This document shows, in pieces, positions 1-7,518 of a stretch of 64,000 nt of DNA. Under the pieces are notes generated by a model, which ran no database searches, was not told where the DNA came from, and saw nothing but the letters and a program-made list of their open reading frames with translations. This DNA comes from Actinocorallia sp. API 0066. GTDB lineage: Bacteria > Actinomycetota > Actinomycetes > Streptosporangiales > Streptosporangiaceae. The stretch is taken from contig NZ_JAJLQY010000004.1 of assembly GCF_020991275.1 (NCBI RefSeq), positions 248,001-312,000 on the forward strand, in the 5' to 3' direction. A program made the translations under genes and the position numbers. Position 1 is the stretch's first letter. Each line of letters begins with the position of its first letter.

Positions 1-957
1 CTCGAAGGCGGCGGTGCTGTCGGGGTTCACCAGGCGGTCGGCGACGACCTCCGCCATCGAGAAGCAGGGGCCGACCAGGCCGTAGACCATGCCGCCGATC
101 AGGGCGCACTCGCCGATCGCGTAGATCGCGGGGTCGTCGGTGCGGCACGCGGAGTCCACCGTGATGCCGCCGCGCTCGCCGACGGTGAGGCCGCTGCTCC
201 TGGCCAGCTCGTCGCGCGGCCTGATGCCCGCGGAGAACACGACGAGCTCGGCGGGGACCTCCTTGCCGTCCTGGAGGACGACCTTGCTGACGGCGCCGTC
301 AGGCCCGGCCTCCAGGCGGGTGATGGGGGTTCCCGCGTGCACGTCCATGCCGAGGTTCTCGATGTGGCGCCTCAGCATGGCGCCGCCGCCCTCGTCGAGC
401 TGGCGCGGCATCAGCCACGGCGCGACCTCGACGACACCGCTGTCCAGGCCGAGCCCCTGGAGCGCGCGGGCTGCCTCAAGACCGAGCAGGCCGCCTCCGA
501 TGACCGCGCCGGACGCCTTGTCGGCGGCGTAGTCGCGCATCGCGTCCAGGTCGTCGATGGTGCGGTAGACGAAGACGCCGGGCAGGTCCTTGCCCTCGAT
601 CGGCGGGACGAACGGCGACGAGCCCGTGGCCAGCACCAGCGCGTCGTAGCCGAAGCGGCGGCCCGAGGCGGTGACGGCCTCCCGGGCGGCGCGGTCGATC
701 TCCACGACCCGCTCCGCGCAGTGCACGTCCACGTCCGCACCGGGGGACGGGTAGGCCAGGTCGGCGCCTTCGAGGTGGGTGGTCAGCGCGACGCGGTCGT
801 AGGCGGGGCGGGTCTCCTCACCGATGACGGTGATCTTCCAGTGCGGGCCGGTGGCGGCGCCGTCCCGTTCGCGCAGCGCCTCGACGAGCCGGTGCGCGGC
901 AGGGCCGTAGCCCACCACCACCAGCCTCTTGCGGGAAACGACTCCTCCGTGATCCAT
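1..957 (-). CDS. nirB: Nitrite reductase NAD(P)H large subunit, N-terminal part (cut by window edge)
   Basis: Only the first 319 residues are inside the window; the gene continues beyond base 1. NirB is the cytoplasmic assimilatory nitrite reductase subunit that passes electrons from NADH through FAD and an Fe-S/siroheme centre to reduce nitrite to ammonium. Visible are an N-terminal Rossmann motif (VVVGYGPAAHRLVEAL, about 13-28), the ATGSSPFVPP segment, a second nucleotide-binding motif (GAVIGGGLLGLEAARALQ, about 144-161) and the IYAIGECA...YGLVGPC stretch typical of NirB rather than of other pyridine-nucleotide reductases. Start ATG at 955-957. It lies 199 bp downstream of the nasA-like gene on the same strand, consistent with a nitrate-assimilation locus. 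The siroheme half cannot be judged. Confidence 0.88.
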   Translation of the reverse strand, partial: MDHGGVVSRKRLVVVGYGPAAHRLVEALRERDGAATGPHWKITVIGEETRPAYDRVALTTHLEGADLAYPSPGADVDVHCAERVVEIDRAAREAVTASGRRFGYDALVLATGSSPFVPPIEGKDLPGVFVYRTIDDLDAMRDYAADKASGAVIGGGLLGLEAARALQGLGLDSGVVEVAPWLMPRQLDEGGGAMLRRHIENLGMDVHAGTPITRLEAGPDGAVSKVVLQDGKEVPAELVVFSAGIRPRDELARSSGLTVGERGGITVDSACRTDDPAIYAIGECALIGGMVYGLVGPCFSMAEVVADRLVNPDSTAAFE

Positions 958-1010
958 GGACAGATATTCGGAACGGCGCGTTTCGCGTCAGGGTCCCCAT
1001 TGTCACCCCT

Positions 1011-1022
1011 GTGTTAAAACAC
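1011..1022. promoter_or_regulatory. Inverted repeat upstream of nirB
   Basis: GTGTTAAAACAC (arms GTGTT/AACAC) lies 54 bp before the nirB start in the nasA-nirB gap. A close relative (GGTGTTAACACC) sits 53 bp upstream of the nasA-like start. Shared position and sequence suggest a common nitrogen-related operator, but I cannot match either convincingly to a GlnR box. Confidence 0.35.
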
Positions 1023-1156
1023 GCTCACGTCGAGACATCGCTGTTGTCATGACGTGACCAAGAATCGGACTTTTTCCGCATTCGTCAACAAAAACCGGAA
1101 ACCCGCCGTGACGAGGGGTCACAGCGGGTCCGCGGAGTTGAACCGTTTCAGCGGCC

Positions 1157-3118
1157 TCAGGGGCCGTCGAGCATCAGCGGCAGCAACGGATCGGGCAGAC
1201 CGGTCGGCTCCACCCGTACCGCCCACACCGCCGGGGCGGGCTCCTGGCCGTCGCCGGCGAGCGGATGCGCCGGGCCCGCGCCGCCCCACGGGAACGGCAG
1301 GCACACCGTGTCCTCACGGAGCGTGTCGCTCAGCCGGGCCCGCGCGATCACCACGCCGCGCCGCCCCGACACCCGGACCGTCGCGCCGGGACCGATCCCC
1401 AACCGCTCGGCCAGCTCCGGATGCAGCTCAAGGTAAGGCGTGTCCTCAAAGGGGGCGTGCGTGCCTCCGGGCTGCCGCTCGGCCGTCAGATACAGCGGAT
1501 AGCGCGCGTCCACCTCTTCGGCGGCGCCAGGCTGGTCCACCGCTGTGAACCGTGCCCTCCCGTCCGGGGTGGCGAACCCGTCAAGGAAGGGCCGGGGCGT
1601 GCCCGGATGCGCCGGATCGGGGCACGGCCTGAAGACGCCGCCCTCCACGTCGATCCGCGCGTAGGTGATGCCCGCGTAGTCCGCGCTCCCCCCTGACGAC
1701 GCCCTGCCCAGCTCGGCCAGGACCTCCTCCGGATCCGCGCTCCACTCCCCCGGGCCGTCCAGGCGGGAGGCGAGATCGCGCAGCACCTCCAGCTCGGTGC
1801 GCACACCCTCCGGCGGCGCCATCACCCGCTCACGCCGCAGCACCCTGCCTTCCAGCGTCGTGACGGTCCCGGACACCTCGTTCCAGTGCGCGGTCGGCAG
1901 CACCACGTCAGCGCGGCGCGCCGTCTCCGACAGCGTGTGGTCGGCCACGACGAGCAGATCCAGGCCGTTCAGCCGCTCCTCCACCGCCGCCGGACGGGGC
2001 GAGGACGCCACCGGGTCCGAGCCGAACAGCAGCAGCGCGCGCGGCTTACGCGGCCCGTACAGGAGCCGTTCGGCGGCGACCGTCGAGGCGGGCAGCAGCG
2101 TCGGGTCCATGCCCCAGACGGCGGCGACGGCGGCGCGGGCGGCCGCGTCGTCCAGGGGGCGGTCGCCGGGCAGCAGGTCGGCCCGCTGGCCGTGCCCCTC
2201 GCCCGGATCGGTCGCGCACGCGAACCCCGACCCGTCGTGTCCCGGCAGGCCGAGGGCGAGCGCCAGGTTCACGAACGCGGCGACGGTGTCCCTGTCGCGC
2301 GGCCGCTCGGCCACCACGTACGCCCGGCCCGCCGACGACAGCAGCCGCACCGCCTCACGCATCAGCGCGACCGGCACGCCGGTGATCCGCTCGGCCCGTT
2401 CCGGCCAGTATCCGCTCAGCGCGGTGCGCAGCCGGGCGAACCCCGTCGTGCGCGCCGCCACGTACCCGGCGTCCACAAGGCCGTCGGCGTCCGCGAGCCG
2501 CAGCATGCCGTGCGCCAGCGCCAGATCCGTGCCCGGCGTCAGCTGGAGGTGCAGATCGGCCATACGCGCCGTCTCCGAGCGGCGCGGATCGGCGACGACG
2601 AGGATGCCGCCCGCCGCGCGCATCCGCCGCAGCTCGCGCGGGAACGACGGCGACGCCTCGGCCGCGTCCCCGACCAGGAGCAGCACGTCCGCGTCGCCGA
2701 AGTCCGCCAGCGGGCCCGGCAGCGGCCGGTCGACGCCGAACGCGCGGGCCAGCGCCTCGGCCGCGCCCGGCGCGACCCGCGGCCCGCCGCTGAACGCCAC
2801 CCGCGGCGTGCGCAGCACCGACCTGGCGAACCTGCCGAGCCGGTAGGCGGTCTCGCCCGTCATGGCGCACCCCCCGAGCACCGCCACGGCGTCGTGCCCG
2901 TAGGATGCGCGCAGGCCGCGGACCTTACCGGCGACCGCGTCGAGCGCCGCGTCCCACGAGACGGGTTCGAGCGGCGCGCCGGGATGCACCCGCATCAGCG
3001 GCGTCGTGACACGATCGGGGACCCCGGACGGCACAGCGCCCGAACCGCCCGCGCGCGCGCACCGCGCGGCGTGGCACGGGCAGCGGGACGACGTACTTGC
3101 CGGTTCGCTTACGGCCAT
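1157..3118 (-). CDS. Molybdopterin oxidoreductase, NasA-like, with cofactor residues missing
   Basis: A 653-residue protein of the assimilatory nitrate reductase/NapA molybdopterin superfamily. Family landmarks are clear: TTPLMR...PVSWDAALD near 40-60, PLADFGDADVLLLVGD, VVADPRRSETARMADLHLQLTPGTDLALAHG, DLLVVADHTLSETARRADVVLP, DYAGITYARI and DGFATPDGRARF. Several hallmarks are absent. The N-terminal Fe4S4 segment is compressed to CPCHAARC with no fourth Cys-Lys-Gly. The place of the NapA-type Mo-ligand motif (CMxS) reads PRVAPGAA, without Cys. The C-terminal TGR...HYQSGAQ-type stretch is replaced by a short TAERQPGGTHAPF. It may be a degenerate or divergent enzyme. ATG at 3116-3118 was preferred; a GTG at 3179-3181 is in frame but lies inside the palindrome. 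It precedes nirB, so a nitrate role is inferred from context. Confidence 0.75.
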   Translation of the reverse strand: MAVSEPASTSSRCPCHAARCARAGGSGAVPSGVPDRVTTPLMRVHPGAPLEPVSWDAALDAVAGKVRGLRASYGHDAVAVLGGCAMTGETAYRLGRFARSVLRTPRVAFSGGPRVAPGAAEALARAFGVDRPLPGPLADFGDADVLLLVGDAAEASPSFPRELRRMRAAGGILVVADPRRSETARMADLHLQLTPGTDLALAHGMLRLADADGLVDAGYVAARTTGFARLRTALSGYWPERAERITGVPVALMREAVRLLSSAGRAYVVAERPRDRDTVAAFVNLALALGLPGHDGSGFACATDPGEGHGQRADLLPGDRPLDDAAARAAVAAVWGMDPTLLPASTVAAERLLYGPRKPRALLLFGSDPVASSPRPAAVEERLNGLDLLVVADHTLSETARRADVVLPTAHWNEVSGTVTTLEGRVLRRERVMAPPEGVRTELEVLRDLASRLDGPGEWSADPEEVLAELGRASSGGSADYAGITYARIDVEGGVFRPCPDPAHPGTPRPFLDGFATPDGRARFTAVDQPGAAEEVDARYPLYLTAERQPGGTHAPFEDTPYLELHPELAERLGIGPGATVRVSGRRGVVIARARLSDTLREDTVCLPFPWGGAGPAHPLAGDGQEPAPAVWAVRVEPTGLPDPLLPLMLDGP

Positions 3119-3170
3119 GTCCCGATCGTGATCGGAGGCCGTTTCACATGCGCGTCCCGTGCATGTCCCG

Positions 3171-3182
3171 GGTGTTAACACC
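3171..3182. promoter_or_regulatory. Perfect 12-bp palindrome upstream of the nasA-like gene
   Basis: GGTGTTAACACC is a perfect palindrome 53 bp before the chosen nasA-like start and 80 bp before the divergent NUDIX gene. It could serve either promoter. Its likeness to the repeat before nirB favours the nitrogen genes. Confidence 0.4.
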
Positions 3183-3262
3183 CCCTCACCCGGTCCGCCA
3201 CGCGGTCGTGCGTTTACCGCCTACACCGGCGCTTCCGCGCCCGTTCGGCTTACGCTCGAAGC

Positions 3263-3766
3263 ATGGCCGACGCCGCTTACCTCGCCACGCTCCCGCGCAC
3301 CCGGGGGGCCGCCTCAGCGCTGCTCACCGACGACCGCGGCCGCATCCTGCTGGTGAAGCCCACCTACCGGCCGGGATGGCTGCTGCCGGGCGGCGTGATC
3401 GAGGCCGGAGAGTCGCCCCTGGCCGCCTGCCTGCGCGAATGCCAGGAGGAACTCGGCCTCCGGCCCCGCATCGACGGCATGGTCTGCTTCGACTGGGCGC
3501 CGCCCGCAGGGGAGATCGACGCCACCAACGTCTGGGTGTTCGCCGGAAGGCTCGACGGCGAGGAGATCGCGCGGATCACACTGCCGCCCGACGAACTGTC
3601 CGAACACGTCCTGGCCGCGCCCGAGGACGTCCCGGCGTTCACACCCCCGCACATCGCGCGGCGCGTCGCGGAGATCCTCGCGGCCGAGGGGCACCCGGTC
3701 TACCTGGAGGACGGCGTGCACCCGGCGGCCGTCCGGCTCGGCGCGTTCCCGCTGCCGCGCCGCTGA
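3263..3766 (+). CDS. NUDIX hydrolase
   Basis: A 167-residue cytoplasmic protein with a textbook NUDIX box (GVIEAGESPLAACLRE then CQEELGL, about 44-66), matching Gx5Ex7REUxEExGU with all catalytic acidic residues. Such enzymes hydrolyse nucleoside diphosphates linked to another group, but the substrate cannot be told from the box. The flanking PTYRPGWLLPGG is typical of the general actinobacterial NUDIX group. Start ATG at 3263. It is divergent from the nasA-like gene and convergent with the small Cys-rich gene, with 4 bp between stops, so it is probably monocistronic. Confidence 0.9.
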   Translation: MADAAYLATLPRTRGAASALLTDDRGRILLVKPTYRPGWLLPGGVIEAGESPLAACLRECQEELGLRPRIDGMVCFDWAPPAGEIDATNVWVFAGRLDGEEIARITLPPDELSEHVLAAPEDVPAFTPPHIARRVAEILAAEGHPVYLEDGVHPAAVRLGAFPLPRR

Positions 3767-3770
3767 GCGC

Positions 3771-4019
3771 TCAGGCGGGCGCCCGGTCCGCGATCTTCCC
3801 GGCCGCCGCGCCCTCCTTGGCGCGGGCGCAGTGCGCGCAGCAGTACCAGTGCCGGTTCACCTCGACGCCGTGGCCGATCACCCGGCACCCGCAGTGCTCG
3901 CAGATCGGCGCGAGCTTGTTGATCGCGCACTCGAAACTGTCGAAGACGTGCACCGCGCCCTGCGCGCGCACCTCGAACGCCAGGTCGTAGTCGTTGCCGC
4001 AGACCTCGCACGTGGCCAT
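3771..4019 (-). CDS. Small Cys-rich (prokaryotic metallothionein-like) protein
   Basis: An 82-residue protein starting MATCEVCGNDYD, with nine Cys (4, 7, 31, 40, 43, 45, 60, 61, 64) and several His in CxxC, CxxCxC and CCxxC arrangements. The N-terminal CEVCGNDY, the middle FDSFECAINKLAPICEHCG and the C-terminal YCCAHCAR resemble small actinobacterial proteins that databases label prokaryotic metallothionein. Metal (zinc) binding is inferred from the ligand pattern, and no enzymatic domain is visible. The ATG at 4017-4019 follows a G-rich ribosome-binding site (GGGGGG, 6 nt away). An upstream in-frame extension reads into the repeat copies and was rejected. Confidence 0.72.
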   Translation of the reverse strand: MATCEVCGNDYDLAFEVRAQGAVHVFDSFECAINKLAPICEHCGCRVIGHGVEVNRHWYCCAHCARAKEGAAAGKIADRAPA

Positions 4020-4047
4020 CGGAATCCCCCCCGCGATCCGGCCCGGC

Positions 4048-4185
4048 GGCGGCCGCTCCCGACGAAGTCGGGGTCGCGAAGCGGCCATCCTCCGGGCCCA
4101 TCGAACATGTCCCGGGGGCGGCCGCTCCCGACGAAGTCGGGGTCGCGAAGCGGCCGTCCTCCGGGTCCATCGAACACGTCCCGGC
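4048..4185 (-). repeat. Hairpin repeat family, locus A: two tandem 69-bp copies
   Basis: Two nearly identical 69-bp units (4048-4116 and 4117-4185), differing at only a few positions. Each holds an inner stem CCCGAC-TTC-GTCGGG and an outer stem GGCCGCT/AGCGGCC (copy 1 arms at 4051-4057 and 4080-4086), preceded on the minus strand by GTTCGATGG. Relatives lie at 4995-5023, 10171-10236 and 36498-36803. Function unknown. It sits in the gap between two minus-strand genes. Confidence 0.8.
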
Positions 4186-4272
4186 CTCCCCCGAGACCGG
4201 CGATGACGGACCTACCCGGCGCAACCGCCCGTCATGCGCGGTACCGGCCGTGTTCGTGTGCCGCGCGGGCCG

Positions 4273-4926
4273 TCAGCGCCGCCTGCGGGCCCGCACCGGG
4301 CGGTCGCGCCGCCACTCCTGGGAGCGGCCGGACGAGCGCAGCACCCGGATCCAGGGGTCGGCCTCCCGGCTCAGCGGCAGATGCGGGACGCCCCACGCCC
4401 ACGCCGCCACGAGCAGCTCGGGATCGGCGGGCCGGTAGTCCTCGCCGACGGCGCGGGCCAGATCCCACGCGTGCAGATGCCACTCCACACAGGCCGAACC
4501 CGCGTGGTCCCCGACCGTGTACTTCGTCCCCCGGAAGATGAAGTGGGTCTTCTCCCACGCGTCGGCCATGAGGTCCAGATACGCGTCGGCCGAGACGGTG
4601 AACGACATGATCCGCTCCCGTCCCGACTCCGGCGGCAGCACCGCGAGTTCCGCCGCGTTCTGCCTCGCCTGCTGGCGGATCAGCACCGCCGTCGCGATGT
4701 CCTGCGCGAACAGCTTCGCGAGCCTGCTGTCGGGCGCGTCCTGCAGGTACTCCAGGTGGTTCTCCGCGACGCAGCGCAGGTGCCCGGCGAGGTCGATCGC
4801 CTGCCACTCGGCGCACGGCGTCGGCGCCTCCCAGTCGTCGCAGCGGGCCGCGAACTGCCGAATGGCCGCCACCCCGGCCCGGTAGGACTCCAGCAAGCGA
4901 TGCCGGTCAGGCGGCCTGCGATCCAA
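4273..4926 (-). CDS. Maleylpyruvate isomerase-type mycothiol-dependent (DinB-superfamily) protein
   Basis: A 217-residue cytoplasmic protein. Its N-terminal half carries the MDMPI/DinB-like signature: a CDDWEAPTPCAEWQ stretch followed by DLAGHLRCVAENHLEYL (about 25-60), where the His after the Trp segment is a usual metal ligand. The later ACVEWHLHAWDLARAVG carries two further His. Family members use mycothiol as a cofactor or transfer thiols; the substrate here is unknown. Start: TTG at 4924-4926, with GGGGG about 6 nt upstream. The open frame extends further upstream but runs through repeat copy B, so the longer form was rejected. It is followed by the repeat pair of locus A. Confidence 0.7.
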   Translation of the reverse strand: MDRRPPDRHRLLESYRAGVAAIRQFAARCDDWEAPTPCAEWQAIDLAGHLRCVAENHLEYLQDAPDSRLAKLFAQDIATAVLIRQQARQNAAELAVLPPESGRERIMSFTVSADAYLDLMADAWEKTHFIFRGTKYTVGDHAGSACVEWHLHAWDLARAVGEDYRPADPELLVAAWAWGVPHLPLSREADPWIRVLRSSGRSQEWRRDRPVRARRRR

Positions 4927-4994
4927 CTTCGAACCCCCACGATTTCCCCCGCCGAGCCTTGCCCCGGCCCGTGCCTGCCTGGGGCCGGAACGGA

Positions 4995-5023
4995 CGCTTC
5001 GCGACCCCGACTTCGTCGGGAGC
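4995..5023 (+). repeat. Hairpin repeat family, locus B: single copy core
   Basis: GCTTCGCGACCCCGACTTCG continuing to GTCGGGAGCG matches the core of locus A, in the opposite orientation. Inner stem CCCGAC/GTCGGG is intact with loop TTC; the outer stem keeps CGCT/AGCG. It lies upstream of the minus-strand MDMPI gene. Confidence 0.7.
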
Positions 5024-5184
5024 GCCCGCCCCCGGCCCTGGTGCCCCCTCACTCGCGGTGACCCTCCGCGAACGCGCAGGCAAGGTTCTCAGAGTTCCGG
5101 CCGCTGTGCCACCTGAGGCGGCAAGCGCGCCGGAAACCCCCGACATCGTCCCCGTCAGACCCCTTCAGGGTGTCCTGCGGGGAG

Positions 5185-5565
5185 TCACACCCTTTCGAGC
5201 GACCGGTAGGACAGCTTGTGCGCCTCGCGCGCCGTCCGCAGCCGGTCGAGTTCCTCACTGTAGGGGCGCACGGACGCCTTCGCCCGCGCCTTGCGCCGGG
5301 AGATCTCGGCGGCCCGGCTGGTGCCGTACGTCCGGGGGCCCATCGCGACCCGCTCGGCCGCCGCGGCGGACTCGACCGCCGCCGTCAGCGCCTTCTCCAG
5401 GACGCCCGCGAGCGCCCGCCGCTCGGCCGTGTCGGGCGCGCCCGCCCGCTGGGCCGCGCGCGCCTCCTCGACGTCCGCCAGGCGGGCCCGGTACTCGCCG
5501 GCGAGCGTCTTGTCGGCGGCGTACTGGGCCGCGACCTCGGGGCTGATCCGCCGTCCGAAGAGCAT
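5185..5565 (-). CDS. Hypothetical helical protein, 126 aa
   Basis: Not recognised. It starts MLFGRRISPEVAAQYAADK and is rich in Ala, Arg and Glu throughout, predicting an almost entirely helical, probably coiled-coil soluble protein. It has no Cys, no membrane segment and no signal peptide. The ATG at 5563-5565 has a clear ribosome-binding site (AAAGGA, 7-8 nt upstream). It is divergent from the TetR gene across a 191-bp gap, so the two could share a control region, but nothing ties them functionally. Codon use is normal for the window. Confidence 0.65.
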   Translation of the reverse strand: MLFGRRISPEVAAQYAADKTLAGEYRARLADVEEARAAQRAGAPDTAERRALAGVLEKALTAAVESAAAAERVAMGPRTYGTSRAAEISRRKARAKASVRPYSEELDRLRTAREAHKLSYRSLERV

Positions 5566-5756
5566 GAGTCGATCCTTTCCGCACAGGTACTCGCGGCAGC
5601 CTACGCCGCCTCGTGACGGCAGGCACATCCCCGCCGGGGGATTTTCCCGCGCGCCCGCGTTTTCCCGCGCGGCGCGCCCCGGCCGGGGCCTTTACGCAGT
5701 AAGGTCGCTGGTGGTCGCCGCGGCGGCGGCCACCGCAGGAGAGGAGACCACCGCAC

Positions 5757-6314
5757 GTGAGCCCCCGTGAGCCGCTGACCCGCGACCGCATCATCGAGGC
5801 GGCCCTGCACATCGTCGACGGCCAGGGCCTCGGCCGGCTGACCATGCGCCGGCTCGGCGACGCCCTCGAAGTCGAGGCGATGGCGATCTACCACCACCTG
5901 CCGCGCGGCAAGGAGGAGCTCCTCGACGGGCTCATCTCCCACGTGGGCGTCCTACACGCCGACACACGGCCCCTGGGCGCCGACGACTGGCGCGACCGCA
6001 TCCGCTCCTGGGCCGAGGCGTACCGGGCGCTGCTCGTGGACCACGCGGGCGTCCTGCCCCTCCTGGTGACCCGCCGCAACCCCGCCGCGCTCGCCACCAC
6101 CACCCGGTCCGTCGCCGAGGTGCTGCGCCTCGCCGGGTTCCTGGAGTCCGCCGCGCACAGCGCCGCCCGCACCCTCATCGCCTTCCTCATCGGCCACGCC
6201 GCCCTGGAGGTGCGCGGCCGCGAGGCGCAGGGGGCCGAGACCGTCGACTGGGACCGGCAGTTCGACGAGGGCCTCGACGTCATGCTCTCCGGGATGCTCA
6301 CCGCGCCCCTGTGA
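5757..6314 (+). CDS. TetR-family transcriptional regulator
   Basis: A 185-residue repressor-type protein. N-terminal HTH: RDRIIEAALHIVDGQGLGRLTMRRLGDALEVEAMAIYHHLP, about 9-49, with the AIYHHL recognition-helix end common to TetR class regulators. The C-terminal half (EAYRALLVDHAGVLPLLVTR) resembles the tetracycline-repressor-like ligand domain. The GTG start follows GGAGAGGAGA about 10 nt upstream. TTACGCAGTAA (5692-5702) is an imperfect palindrome 55 bp upstream and is a candidate autoregulatory operator. Target genes are unknown; the divergent helical protein is the only adjacent candidate. Confidence 0.88.
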   Translation: MSPREPLTRDRIIEAALHIVDGQGLGRLTMRRLGDALEVEAMAIYHHLPRGKEELLDGLISHVGVLHADTRPLGADDWRDRIRSWAEAYRALLVDHAGVLPLLVTRRNPAALATTTRSVAEVLRLAGFLESAAHSAARTLIAFLIGHAALEVRGREAQGAETVDWDRQFDEGLDVMLSGMLTAPL

Positions 6315-6368
6315 CGGGTTATCACCAAGAGGACATGATCTTCTGTCCAGCACGCCCACCCGACCGTT

Positions 6369-6393
6369 TCCTTCCCGATACGCGCGGGAAGGA
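6369..6393 (+). terminator. Hairpin downstream of the TetR gene
   Basis: A 9-bp perfect stem TCCTTCCCG/CGGGAAGGA with a 7-nt loop, 55 bp past the TetR stop. No U-tract follows, as is usual for actinobacterial terminators. Confidence 0.5.
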
Positions 6394-6566
6394 TCGGTCC
6401 ACGTAGATCAGCCGGAGCCGCCGCAACGAAGCGACGGCCTCGGTAGCGATGCCACAACAGTCCCATCGGGCTATGTCCCGGCGGACACGAACCGATGCAC
6501 ACTGGTACGCGTCCAACGTGACAGAACACACACGCCCATTCGAGAGTGAGAACCGGAGGCACGCCG

Positions 6567-6770
6567 ATGTGCCCGCACCAGCCGCCCTGTCCCTCTTCCG
6601 ACGGAACGGACCGCGACGCCGCGCGGACCCTGGCCAGCCACCCCGAGCAGGGGTGGAGCCTGCTGTGCAACGGCGTCGTCGTGTTCGAAGACACCGGTGA
6701 GCTGCTGCCCGACGGGGGTATCGTCGCACCGCACCGTCCGACCGACCTGCACGCCCCCACCGCGGCCTGA
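6567..6770 (+). CDS. DUF5999 family small protein
   Basis: A 67-residue protein starting MCPHQPPCPSSDGTDRDAAR and carrying HPEQGWSLLCNGVVVFEDTG then ELLPDG...APHRP. This closely matches a small family I know from Streptomyces and relatives (DUF5999), of unknown function. Two N-terminal Cys and a third inside SLLCNG could bind a metal or redox partner; that is inference. The ATG at 6567 follows an excellent ribosome-binding site (CCGGAGGC, 7 nt). A 252-bp gap separates it from TetR, so it probably has its own promoter. Confidence 0.85.
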   Translation: MCPHQPPCPSSDGTDRDAARTLASHPEQGWSLLCNGVVVFEDTGELLPDGGIVAPHRPTDLHAPTAA

Positions 6771-6839
6771 GTCCCGCCCGGGACTAGTCCGATCGGGTGA
6801 TCACCGCGCTTCGGGGACCCCTACCCCGGAGCCACCGCC

Positions 6840-7457
6840 TCACGGCCCCGCCACCGGCGCCACCGTGCTCCGCCACCGCCGGAGCCACGGCTCCACCGCC
6901 GCACCCACCCGGGCGGGGTCCTTGCGCAGCTCGTGGTTCTCGCCGGGCAGCACGACGACCTCGGCGGCGTCCGCCGCGTCGGGTATCCCGAACGGGTCGC
7001 GATCCCCGTTGACGACGACCACGGGAGCGCCCGCGCCGCGCAGCTCGGCCGCCCGGCTCTTCTCCGGCTTCCCCGGCGGATGCAGCGGAAACGCCAGCGC
7101 CACCACCCCGACGGCCCCGACGACACCGGCCGTCCGGCACGCCACCCGTGCCCCGTTGCTCCGCCCGCCCTGCACCAGCGGCACCCCGGGCCAGCGCTCC
7201 CGGACCGCGCCCACCAGCTCCACCCACGCGGCGTCCTGCTTCAACGCGCTCCCCGGCGCCCTGCGCCCCGCCAGCCTGAACGGCTGAGTGACCCGCGCGA
7301 CGGCGGCCCCCAGATCGAGCGCCACCTCCCGCACCGCCAGCAGATCCGGCGCGTCCACGCTCCCGTTCGACCCGTGCGTCAACACGACGACGAGCCCGGC
7401 GTCCCCCTCCCCCTCAAGAAGAACCTCCCCTTCCCCCACCCCGGTGACGATCCGCAC
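6840..7457 (-). CDS. Alpha/beta hydrolase (KANL3/Tex30-like, dienelactone hydrolase-type)
   Basis: A 205-residue cytoplasmic hydrolase. VVVLTHGSNGSVD near 23-35 is the oxyanion-hole strand. GGRSNGAR near 97-104 is the nucleophile elbow (G-x-S-x-G with Ser). VVVNGDRDPFG near 149 supplies the acidic residue and PGENHELRKDP near 171 the catalytic His. The overall pattern fits the Tex30/KANL3-like group rather than lipases. Substrate unknown. It lies 61 bp downstream of the DUF6082 gene on the same strand and may be co-transcribed with it. Confidence 0.8.
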   Translation of the reverse strand: MRIVTGVGEGEVLLEGEGDAGLVVVLTHGSNGSVDAPDLLAVREVALDLGAAVARVTQPFRLAGRRAPGSALKQDAAWVELVGAVRERWPGVPLVQGGRSNGARVACRTAGVVGAVGVVALAFPLHPPGKPEKSRAAELRGAGAPVVVVNGDRDPFGIPDAADAAEVVVLPGENHELRKDPARVGAAVEPWLRRWRSTVAPVAGP

Positions 7458-7518
7458 CCGCCCATTGTCCCATGATCACTCCGGCCCCCGGACCCGCCCC
7501 GCCGGACGCGTCAGGACC

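Noticed and set aside
4048-4185. Coding repeats (peptide FDGPGG...RDPDFVGSG on the minus strand)
   Set aside because: The repeat units at other loci have lengths that break the frame and the conserved feature is RNA pairing, not a peptide.
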